From assembly GCF_000711695.1 (NCBI RefSeq), contig NW_013546938.1:1-64000 (forward strand): a DNA stretch of 64,000 bases, written 5' to 3'. The stretch is from Tilletiaria anomala UBC 951. Taxonomy: Eukaryota > Basidiomycota > Exobasidiomycetes > Georgefischeriales > Tilletiariaceae. Position numbers and translations under genes: made by a program. Under the pieces are notes generated by a model. It did no database searches. It was not told where the DNA came from and saw nothing but the letters and a program-made list of their open reading frames with translations. This document shows positions 1 to 9,416 of this stretch, one piece after another. The stretch's first letter is position 1. Each line of letters opens with the position of its first letter.

Positions 1-823
1 GTCGACACATGCGACAGGTACCTTTCCCATCTTTTTTGCGACACTCATGAGACTATCAAAGGTGTCCTGACTCGTCTCATTCGTCCTGATGATCTCTACG
101 AGCTTCATTTGCGGGACCGGGTTGAAGGCGTGGAAACCACCAAAGCGATCGAGCCGCTTTGTCGCAGCGGCAATATCCTTGATGGCCAAGGAGGATGTGT
201 TGCTGGCAAATAGCGCCTCTTGCGGTGCCTCCTTGTCGAGCAGCTCGAACAGTTGTCGCTTGATATCGATATTCTCAACGATCGCCTCAATGACCAGATC
301 TGTATCCTTCACGCTCCCCTTTGCGTCCGTCGAGTACTTGATACTGTCCACCACTCCCTTGACAAACTTACTCTGCTCGTCGGCAGAAGCGTCAGCCATG
401 GACTTCTTTGCGATGCGCGTAAGAGACTTGGAGATGATGTTTTGACCGTTTGCCAACGCTTTGTCTGTTACATCGGACAGCGTCACATTATAGCCACCCT
501 TGTGTGCGAGAACCTGCGCAATTCCCGCGCCCATCAGACCGGCGCCGAAGCTGGAAGCGAGTAGGCATGTTAGGTACGCAGGAGAAGAACTCAGAGAGCG
601 AACCGGCTTTACACTCACACAGTAACATTTTCAACGTCCTCTTGCACAGTGGGCTGAGCATCATGGGTTACCGATGTACCTTTTAAATGAGCATGAAATC
701 CTCACACTAAGAGCAAATACGCGCACTCACAGAGGTAGAAAACGCTCTTGCCGTATTCAAAGCAGTGAGCCTCGAGGGCGAGGTAGAAGCGACGGTCCGT
801 GCGACGCGTGCAAGCGAAGCCAT
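1..823 (-). CDS. Mitochondrial 3-hydroxyacyl-CoA dehydrogenase (partial, 3' end outside window)
   Basis: Catalyses the NAD-dependent oxidation of L-3-hydroxyacyl-CoA, the third step of beta-oxidation. Proposed exons on the minus strand are 823-721, 679-619 and 550 to beyond position 1. The N-terminus (MASLARVARTVAST, then ARAFSTSVSAR) is Arg/Ser-rich and looks like a mitochondrial presequence. The Rossmann motif FGAGLMGAGIAQ spans the second intron, followed by DLVIEAIVEN, LFASNTSSL and RFGGFHAFNPVPQMKLVEI, all typical of the 3-HCDH NAD-binding domain including the catalytic-region His-Asn/Phe-Asn-Pro block. The C-terminal dimerisation domain is off the window. The first intron (680-720) is only 41 nt in this model, so exon 1 is less certain than the rest. 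It is transcribed away from the thiolase at 1564, sharing a 740-bp spacer. Confidence 0.9.
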
Positions 824-1563
824 TCTGATTGTCACTCGCTATGTGGTAAAAGGGAAGATTCTTGAATGGCTTGCTGTCTGCAAGGGTGTATGTACATACG
901 CTGGAGTATGGGCAGCACTCACTAGCGACCGGTGAGTGAGAATAATGACAAGAGGGCATCAACGGGCGAGCGTCGACTGACGAGGTGACGTCTGTAGTCG
1001 ACAAGTCACGCTGACAGTGATCAGACTTCACAGCGAGGGCGGCTCTCGCCCGTCGCTGGCGGTGAGTTGCCCCTCCGTCGCATCTGGCCGGTATCGGATC
1101 GACTCGGACGCCGGCGCCCGACAGCGGACAGGTGCTGAAAGCGACGTGGGTGAGCTAGTGCGGACTGTGGACTGTGGCGGGTTCTGTCTGGCTAGAGATG
1201 GGTGCCACTCGGCCGAGAGGGGGCAGGCACAAGCCGCTCTCGGCCGGCTTAAGCGATAAGGCTCGGCCTTTAATGAGGATTCGATTCACTCCCGAGCTGC
1301 CTGCCCAATGACGCTCTAGTTTCTTCATCGACCGGCAGTCAAGGAGGTGGGTTGACCGGTGTGGAAGAGGAGGGGTGCATGAGGTTCCGTTTGGATATAT
1401 TGTACCCCAGATTCCTGGCCTTGGAAAAGAATTGCATCTTCTTCCCCTTCCTGCAGTCATTTCTACTCATCTCTGAACCCAATCCTCTGTTTGGCCGAGC
1501 CATTCCAGCTCTTTCGCTTCCCCAGACGACAGCGGAACCCTTCGAGACATAGATCTAGGCACG
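824..1563. promoter_or_regulatory. Shared divergent promoter region of the beta-oxidation pair
   Basis: This spacer separates the two start codons of the hydroxyacyl-CoA dehydrogenase (minus) and the thiolase (plus). It has no convincing coding sequence. The heptamer CTCGGCC occurs at 1208, 1239 and 1262; the first copy lies in the perfect palindrome CTCGGCCGAG at 1208-1217. A pyrimidine-rich tract precedes the thiolase start. A role in fatty-acid-responsive expression of both genes is inference from the arrangement alone. Confidence 0.5.
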
Positions 1564-2993
1564 ATGGCTTCTCGAATCGGACAACTGGCTTCCCACCTCA
1601 ACCCTGCCACCTGGAACGACAAAGGCCTGGCTGCAGCCAAGCTCAAGCACGATGACGACGTCGTCATCGTCGCTGCAGGACGCACTCCTTTCTGCAAAGC
1701 CTTCAAGGGAGAGCTCAAGGATACCTCGTGAGTATTGGACAAGGTGTGGATCGAGGAACGGATCAGACAAGAGCGAAGGACGCTGACTTTGTGGCTTCCG
1801 TTCCACGCTCGTGATCCCAGCTTCTCCTACCTGATGCTGGAAATGTTCAAGGGCATCATTGCCAAGGCTGATGTTGATCCATCCATCATCGAAGACATAG
1901 TTGTCGGCAATGTTAGGAACGCCGATTCATCCTATGAGGTTCGCGCAGCTGCCCTTGCTGCTGGCATCCCCCACACTTCTCCAACCCTGATTGTCAACCG
2001 CTTTTGCTCGTCGTGAGTGCTTTATGCAAGCAAATGACTGTTCTATCTTCGCAAAAAATGCTAATACCTTGGCGTGCTTGCTGTAGCGGTCTGATGGCTA
2101 TCCGTACAGTTGCCAACCAGATTCAGGCCGGCGAGATCAACTGCGGTCTGGCTGTCGGTGCGGAGGCCATGACCTCCCATTCCAAGCATGAATGGGCCTT
2201 TGACGAAGATGTGACGAGCATCAACCAAGAGGCCACGGACTGTGTGATGCCAATGGGTTGGACTTCCGAGAACGTCGCCAAGGACTTCAATATCTCTCGT
2301 CGCGCCATGGACGAATTTGCCGCTCGCTCGCACCAACGTGCCGCAGCAGCCCAGAAAGCAGGCAAATTCGACGCTGAAATCATGCCCATCAACGTGCCAG
2401 CAAATTCAGAAAAGGGCCCGGGCAAGCGGCAATACAAGATCGTCAGCGCTGACGATGGCATCCGCCCCAACTCGAGCGTCGATTCGCTCGGCAAGGTTCG
2501 CGCCGCTTTCCCACAGTGGGAGCCGAGCAACACAACCGGCGGCAACGCATCGCAGATCACTGATGGTGCAGCTGCAGTGCTTCTCATGCGCCGCTCGTAC
2601 GCCAAGCAGCTCGGAAAGAAAATCCTTGGAAAGTACGTCAGCTGCGCCGTCTCCGGCTTAGAACCACGCATCATGGGCATCGGGCCCAGCCTCGCCATCC
2701 CTAAGGTCCTCGAGCAGACCGGCATCAAGCTGGAGGAAGTCGAACTCTTTGAGATCAATGAAGCTTTCGCCTCAATGGCAGTCTACTGCGTTGAGAAGCT
2801 CGGCCTCGATATTGAAAAGGTCAATGTCAACGGAGGAGCTTGCGCACTCGGTCACCCCCTGGGTGCCACCGGCGCTAGGCTCGTAGTCACCGCCCTTGCC
2901 GAGCTCGAAAGGCGCAAGCAGCATGTGGCTGTCGTGAGCATGTGTATTGGACTCGGCATGGGCGCTGCTTGTGTCATCCTTCGCGAAGACTGA
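1564..2993 (+). CDS. Peroxisomal 3-ketoacyl-CoA thiolase (PTS2 type)
   Basis: Thiolytic cleavage of 3-ketoacyl-CoA, the last beta-oxidation step. Exons 1564-1727, 1821-2012 and 2087-2993 give 420 residues, a normal length. The start is supported by residues 4-12, RIGQLASHL, a match to the PTS2 consensus R-(L/V/I)-x5-(H/Q)-(L/A), so import by Pex7 into peroxisomes is expected. The nucleophile Cys is near residue 117 in NRFCSSGLMA; other thiolase motifs are NEAFASMA, NGGACALGHPLGATGAR and the C-terminal catalytic Cys region SMCIGLGMGAA. Both introns are in phase 2 and short. It is head-to-head with a mitochondrial hydroxyacyl-CoA dehydrogenase, so the pair serves two compartments. Family closest to yeast POT1/FOX3. 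Confidence 0.95.
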
Positions 2994-3459
2994 GTGCTTT
3001 GACAACAAGAGCAATGTGTACATTTCGAATTGAGTACTTGTGAGAATGCGCGTGGTACCCTGCTGCATTCCAGAATGCTCAGGTCGGCCTTCGGGTGCTT
3101 CACGTGCGAAAAGCCTCGATTCATATTTCTACTGGCCCAACTTTGCCACCCAACGACCTTATCAACTTCAAGAAGTTCTACTTTGAATCATGCGCATTTT
3201 TGAATTGATTCAGCAATACTTGCAATTCAGCGAAGTTTAGGTTCAATATTTATTGAAAATACTAAAGTAGGAAGCCATGTTCACCCCTTCCACTTTTCAA
3301 CTGCTTCATTGCAACGGTTGCGCCAGATTAGATTGGTACACAGATACGCAACTTCGCGTGCACTTGCATCTACAAGCTGTCAACTTGTCTTATGTTTGCG
3401 TATGGTTGCAAGCCTGGCACCAGCCACCACGCCAGGAAGACGCGCGCCTTAGTCGATCT
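2994..3459. other. Intergenic, AT-richer
   Basis: Downstream of the thiolase stop. The stretch around 3180-3270 is AT-rich with several short poly-A/T runs, consistent with a 3' flank. I see no gene, RNA or repeat that I can support. Confidence 0.5.
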
Positions 3460-5340
3460 ACTGGTGCTTGTTGAATTTCACCATCTTTCGCCGACCGCCG
3501 TGAGTAACATTCTGGATCGTCACACGGTGGGCTTGAAGAAATGGTATTCGTAGCCAGCAGCGACCCGTTCTAATCACGACAACGCTCCACGTTTTCGCCT
3601 TTGATGAGGTATTCAGCCTTGCATCACTCAGCGCGAAGACCTCGAGAATATCAGGATTATACCAAAGCCAGCGCGCCCTATTCCGGGATGACCGGGAGAT
3701 GTAGCCGAGAACGATGGAGACGGATATGAGATGAGAGACAGCATGCAAGGGGATGAAGATGAGCAGCTGCACACATTGTTATTGATTACCGCCTCGAATG
3801 GGGTAAGAATCAGCAATGCAGCTATGGCGAAGTGCGTAGAAGAAGAAGGCTTGTGCCTTGGGAGGAAACGTGGGTCACTATTGTTCGGCATGTGGTCTCG
3901 GCCTGCATACTTCTCTTTAGGCATCAGCGCCATTCCTGAATCTTCGAAGTGGGATCGCCATTGCTCCTCCGCCAACCACGCTTCCCGTGGCTGAGACACG
4001 CGGCTCGGCTTCACCTGGCTTCAACGGCTGAAGTGGGTCATCGCCTTCCTCGTCACTTTTGGTCTTTGAGAGCTTTTCAGCAATGGACCATTGCTCTGGG
4101 ACATGATCCGTCTTGGTGTCTGGAATTCAGGAATGACGTCTGCCGAGGAGGGAGCGCTCGCAAGCACAGCCTGCACCCCTTTTAACCCACTGGCAACACC
4201 GCCATTCGAGGTTTCCCCCGTGGTACGGCATCAATCAGCAATCTCCATTCCAACTTGTCATCTGTCTCGAGTCCATTCTCGCACAGAAACGCCTGAATAT
4301 AGAGAGCGCCCCTTCTGCTTCCAAGACCTCCCTTGAACTGGTGCTTCAAGATTGGCGTCGGTACGAAGCCGTCTATTCTCTTAATGCGACTGATCTGTCA
4401 GCGTCTTCCACTAATGGTCTCACATTGGACATCGTCTTTGATTCTATGCCGATCACGTTGAGATGTGAGAATTGATCTCCTTCATATGGCGCATGTACTC
4501 GTCAATGTTCCCAGGTGGAATCAGAGTGCTGGCCTGTATCAAGAATGAACGGATCAGGCTGGCAACCCTGTACACCGTCCTTGGAGACGCTGGGACTGTG
4601 GACGGTGTTGTTAGTATGGATGCCTGGGCAAAAGGGGTACAGCAAATCTGCAACACTTTGCGTGAGGCTCTGATGGAAAGGAGCCATTTGAAGGCTAGGC
4701 GAATAAGATGTTGTTCGTCCAGCCGCATTTTCAACGAGTTGGCGTAAATGGCAAACGTATACGCGGCAGGCTTCAAAGCATGGACTGGTCATATGCGGTT
4801 GCACTCTGAAAACTCGCTCCACAGCGACGCGTACGCCACATCCATCCTGCGCATGCCCAATCCTTCCCGCTGGGCATCCTCTTGCAAGGTTGCGGGACAC
4901 GAGTCTTGATATTGAACGGCAGTGAGAGTAAGATGTGCAAGGCTCTACGGCTCGCGCGATGTGTGGTTGGCGCTCACTCGCCGTTTCTCGTTCTCAACAG
5001 TAATGACGAAGTTCACCAGGTTGTTGACGCCAGCCAAAAATCAGTCCGTACTGGGGCCACATCATCGAGCGTCTGTAGCCGTTCCTGATAGACTATAGTG
5101 GCAACGACAGTGACCCGAACGCGTTGCGGAACACCTTCCCTGATAGCAAACCCGCACAACTCGACTTGGGCGATTTGATCCACGGAGGTATCAGTGTATA
5201 GAATGCCAACATGCGCGATAAGCAGCGAATTCGCACATGGACATTGGGCGTATTTGTCAGCACATGCCGCACTAAATAGATACCCCAGCGTTCTCTGCGT
5301 GCATCCGGAAAATTAAGCTGCTATCAGGGAGCACAAAAGC
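3460..5340 (-). pseudogene. Decayed coding remnant, family not recognised
   Basis: On the minus strand a succession of protein-like blocks lies in the same order but in different frames, interrupted by several breaks. Examples from 5' to 3' are VDQIAQVELCGFAIREGVP (about 5.2 kb), GVNNLVNFVITVENEKRR (about 5.0 kb), a block with LGMRRMDVAYASLWSEF (about 4.85 kb), one with FVPTPILKHQFKGGLG (about 4.35 kb), an acidic linker DEEGDDPLQPLKPGEAEP (about 4.05 kb) and a hydrophobic segment near 3.75 kb. At least one interval (about 4940-4975) looks like a normal GT-AG intron, which argues for a former host gene. I do not recognise the family. It could still be a functional gene with many introns that I failed to parse, so the pseudogene label is tentative. 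Confidence 0.35.
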
Positions 5341-5420
5341 ACTATACATATTGTACTTTTACATGTATGACGACTGGCCAGCTGAGCTGCACTTCGTTCT
5401 TACTTCTCTCCCGCGCTGTG

Positions 5421-5910
5421 CTATATCCCCAACACCTTTTCAGCTTGCGCTCGTGCCTCCTCGCCCTCTGTTGAATATTTTTCGCTCTGATACCTGGTTT
5501 TGACCATCTCCGTACACCTCCACAGCTCTCTAAGCACACCAGAGCATTCCTTCTGTAACGCGTCTGCAGCATCATCCCTGGAAACGTGCGCCTGCAAGCA
5601 AGCGTCGTATGCCCTGATCTGCGCTGAGCAGTGTCGCTTCGTCGCGGCAATCAGTGGTACAGCTTCGGCGCTGCATTGCGCTAGAGCTCGTTGGTACAAA
5701 GCGCACTTTGCGGCGGGGTTCGAGTCGGAGCGGGAGGAGAGAATACAGCGTTGGTATTCGTCTGGCAGATAGGTATTGGCGATTGACAATCATTTGATTA
5801 GTGATTCTGGGGTTCTCAGGAACGAAGGGGACAGGCCATCGTCGTGGGAACAAGGACACACTCAGCTGTTTACCGCATTTTGCAGCGACAAGTTCCATCG
5901 ACTCCTCCAT
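5421..5910 (-). CDS. Twin CX9C intermembrane-space protein, CHCHD5/Mix14-like
   Basis: A small protein of 129 residues expected in the mitochondrial intermembrane space and imported by the Mia40 disulfide relay. Exons are 5910-5862 and 5761-5421. The splice is strongly supported because it restores a CX9C motif across the junction, C-GKQLNEYQR-C. The other cysteine pairs follow: a C-x8-C/C-x9-like segment (AKCALYQRALAQC), then CSAQIRAYDAC and CSGVLRELWRC, both exact CX9C. Two consecutive CHCH modules with this spacing are the hallmark of CHCHD5 and yeast Mix14. The exact molecular role of this family is poorly defined. A tiny reading frame begins 80 bp away on the other strand, so this may be a compact divergent promoter. 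Confidence 0.85.
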
Positions 5911-5990
5911 CTTCGATTTGGTGCCCTCCCTATTCTCACGTAACTGCTCACTGCAAAGTCGAAACAACGACTCCAGGCAGGCCGCGAGCA

Positions 5991-6188
5991 ATGAGTGACC
6001 CGCCAGAAGACCAGGAAGCAATTCGAGTGAAAAAGTGCCTCGTGGAGCACGCTGCAATGGAAAGGAACTGCAACCCTCAAGCTCCCATGTGGTATTTATC
6101 TTTGACTGCAATCTGCAGTCATCGAGAAGTGAGACGGGGGTGGACTGTGAACTTGAGAGTGTACAACTCCCATGTCATCACACTCTGA
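5991..6188 (+). CDS. Hypothetical small protein, 65 residues
   Basis: Reading frame starting MSDPPEDQEAIRVKKC with two cysteines ten residues apart (CLVEHAAMERNC) and a basic C-terminus. It contains a possible 27-nt in-frame intron-like segment near 6092-6118 (GT...CTGCAG), too short to be a confident intron. It begins only 80 bp from the start of the twin CX9C gene on the other strand. I do not recognise it, and it could equally be untranslated leader sequence; no conserved domain is visible. Confidence 0.25.
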   Translation: MSDPPEDQEAIRVKKCLVEHAAMERNCNPQAPMWYLSLTAICSHREVRRGWTVNLRVYNSHVITL

Positions 6189-6550
6189 GCCAAACAAGGT
6201 CTTGACTGTCTCACGAGGTCGCTCGCTGCCAAGCCACTTATGTAAGCAATCTCCCTGTCACCCCCCGCGTGGGCCATCCGCGCGCCTCACACGCCCTTAC
6301 CCCATTAAGCATGTGAACCGATGGTATCCTCCCCTTGCTGCTGGCCTATCTATACACATTATAGCACGCGTTGTTTGTGGCTCACCGTGAGGTGGAGCCA
6401 AGAGTAAGGACGCCTGAGCTTCCATCGAGGTTGACTGCCGCTCGTTCGTCCGTCGAAAGCGGTGTGCCTTTCCTGCTGGACCATCACATCGTGTCAACTT
6501 CACCCTGGATCCTCACCCAGCACACTCTAATCAACATTCAAGTTTCAGGG
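6189..6550. promoter_or_regulatory. Upstream region of the GH5 gene
   Basis: No supported gene. A frame open through this stretch into the GH5 gene has no ATG that gives a signal peptide before 6551, so it is treated as promoter and leader. TA-rich sequence at 6350-6366 could hold a core promoter. Confidence 0.35.
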
Positions 6551-8898
6551 ATGCTTATGCTACCCAGCCTGTCCAAGGCCGTTGCACTGGGAACCGCCTG
6601 TATGCTCTTCTGCTCGCCAGAGCAACAGGCATCTTCAGCCCTTGCATCGTCTATTTATGTTCGATCGGTGCATGATGCAGCACCACCGCCGAGATCGCGC
6701 GAACACGAGGATGGTCGGGAGGCACCGCCAGCCTTGGCTGCGGCTCCACGCGTGGTGCACATGCCGACAGTGGCAACAGTGGTCCATGAGACCACATCAT
6801 CTCGGATAGAGAAGCGGCAGCTTAATGCCGCACCGTCTGGTACGCCGCTGAGTGATACATGGAAAGGCCCGCTGAGCACGAAGGGGCGATACATTGTCGA
6901 TGCGAACGGGAATCGCTTTCGATTACGCGGCGGCAATTGGCATGGTGCCTCGGGCACGTATAATGGAAATGGAGACATTAATGAGCCGGCGAACCACCAC
7001 GCTGGAGAGATGGCGTTTCAAACCGTCCTATGTCTCGACCGCGCGCCGATGAATGAGATCATTCAAAATTTTCTGAATCTCGGCATCAACACGATCCGAC
7101 TACCGTTCTCGAACCAGATGATCCACACTACTGATGCCGTGCCCGACTCGGCCATGGCGGCAAACCCTCAGCTAAAGGGAAAGACGCCGCTTCAAATTTA
7201 CGATGAAGTCGTCTCTGCTCTGACGAAGGCTGGCATCGCCGTCATTCTGAATAACCACACTGTCAAGTCGATCTGGTGCTGCGGTCTAGACCAGAATGCG
7301 CGCTGGAACATCGCCCAGAGCGATAAAGAATGGCAGGACGATTGGATTATGATGGTGAAGAGGTACAAGGACAACAATCGCGTCGTCGGTGCGGAGCTCT
7401 ACAATGAAGTCAGACGCGATCTCGCGCAGGACCCAACTTGGGGGCAAGGAGGCTCGACAGATTGGTACCAGGCCTCCATGAACTGTGCTGTCCGCATTCA
7501 ACGCGAAGCGAATCCGGACATTTTGATTATCATTGAAGGTGAGTTCAGACAGCACGATTCTGTCCTCTAGAGTTATTTCAACCTGATATCTGAAGCGTCT
7601 TTCCTCCTGCCATAGGCATCAATTGGGTCGGCATCCCACTACAGCAATTCCCGCACTGGCGGCCGGAATTATCACAGGCTAGCTATCTCTCCCTCACGCT
7701 GCCTTACTTAGACAAGCTCGTCTACTCGTCACACATGTACGCATACACCGGCGCGAACAACACTGGCGCTTCCTCTGGCCCGTTCACTCTCCCTGACCCG
7801 CTCTACCGCGACCTCAGCGTCTCGGCGCTCAACGAGACTATGGATCGCCTCGCAGGCTACGTCGCCACAGACACTCTCAAGCATTACACAGCTCCTGTCT
7901 GGATCAGCGAGTTTGGGTCTGCAGGCCGATACGATACCCTTACCGCCGACCGGAACTGGTGGCATAACTTTATCAATTATATGATTGATCGCGACCTTGA
8001 ATTCGCTGTGTGGCCCCTCGTCGGCTGGCAATCTAATGGCCAGGGCGACCTTTGGGCGCTGACCGCATGGGACACGAACAACAACACACTCAGCATCTCC
8101 GATAACAATGGTCAGGCAGACTGGCGCTATCAGGATTGGCAGCGATTGATGCAGGCCCAAAACATCAAGACGGGCCAGGTGGACGCCGCGCCGACGTTTC
8201 GTATGCTTTTCGCAGACAATGGGAACGCCGTCATGAGCAACAAGATCTCAAGCACCAAGATCCTGTTGCCTGGCACTCGCCATGCCGTCTGCCCCGACGG
8301 TCTCCGTCTACTCGGTCTGACGGCGGAGAACAACCCGCGAGGTCTGTGCACCGACGTGACGTACGGTCGCGATCTGTGGGACGCCCAGAAAGGCATATGG
8401 GATTTTGTGCCGGACGAACGGCACGTCACACAGGACTGGGCACCAGGCTTCACAAAGCTGACGTGCGCGCCCAACCAACACCTCATTGGCTACAGCTTCA
8501 CGGGCCGCATGTCTGTTGGCGCTTACTGCGCAAAGTTCAGCGATTCATGGAGCAGCAAGAATGCGCTCAACAGTACGCGTGTAGTCTTCTTCGACAAGCA
8601 GTCCAATTACCCTACCAACCACGGCCTCTTCTCGGCAGGCGGCAACACCGGCGCGTGCAACGATGACGAGGTCGCCATGGGCTATGCCTTTTCTACCTTA
8701 GCCAACGGCGGCACGCCAGCTGCGCTTCTTTGCAGCTCAACTAACACGTCAAGTACAGGTGCTGGAGGCGGAGGCGCCGTGGTTGCATCGGGTGCAGACG
8801 CAGGATCGGCTATTGGCCACAGCGGCTCAAGGAAGCTTTTCACAATCATGCTTCCACCGACCCTGGCAAGCCTGCTTCTTAACATGCACCGCTTTTAG
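6551..8898 (+). CDS. Secreted glycoside hydrolase family 5 protein with C-terminal extension
   Basis: Predicted extracellular or wall-bound beta-glycanase of family GH5. Exons 6551-7538 and 7616-8898 give 756 residues. The start was chosen because it opens a hydrophobic signal segment (residues 1-30). A basic pair in SSRIEKRQ (residues 88-89) is a likely Kex2 site removing a propeptide. The catalytic (beta/alpha)8 barrel covers about residues 95-510: acid/base Glu near 286 in AELYNEVRRD, nucleophile Glu near 428 in VWISEFGSAG, plus GINTIRLPFSN and ILNNHTVK. About 200 Cys-containing residues follow (about 515-710), a region I cannot assign to a carbohydrate-binding module. The end is Gly/Ala-rich then hydrophobic (TIMLPPTLASLLLNMHRF), resembling a GPI-attachment signal. 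Substrate cannot be told from sequence alone; endo-glucanase or exo-beta-1,3-glucanase are both possible. Confidence 0.85.
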
Positions 8899-9416
8899 AA
8901 CCCCAGATGTCTGTGTAGCACAGCCCAGAGCTGACGTTTTCTAGAACATGGCGATCAGAATAGGTATGTTGGGAAGGCATCGATATGGACAATTACGATA
9001 TGACTTCAATTACGTGTGAACTTTAGGTTCGAAACTTTACCACATATTCGCTTTATGACCTTGGCGCTCATAGACAAGAATGTATCAGGTATGGTGCTCG
9101 CGGCACGAGCACTGCCTTGGCCGCAGCTTCTTGCGGGCGACAGGCTTGACGAGAAGTAATTTTAAACCCCCCGCAATACTGTGATTAACCCCCGATCGTA
9201 TTGCGCAGAAGACAGAACATGCATGCAAAAAATGGTGCGTTTCCAGGTTTGGAGCACCGCATAGAGAGAGATGTACCCTGTGATTACCGGTGGTATCCGA
9301 ACAGGGGATAGCGTCATCGCGGTGCGGTTCCAGCCGTTCCAGCGTGAGGATAGCCGAAGAAGTGTCGGGTGTGAGCTTGAAGAGGACGAGGTGCGAGATG
9401 CACGCACTGCCAACTC
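8899..9416. other. Convergent intergenic region with a small hairpin
   Basis: Lies between the 3' ends of the GH5 gene (plus) and the GT2 gene (minus). A perfect 7-bp inverted repeat (GTGCTCG at 9094-9100, CGAGCAC at 9106-9112) with a 5-nt loop is present. No coding feature is supported. Confidence 0.4.

Noticed and set aside
5715-5732. GGTTCGAGTC resembling a tRNA B box
   Set aside because: Lies inside the CHCHD5-like coding exon and has no matching A box or cloverleaf.
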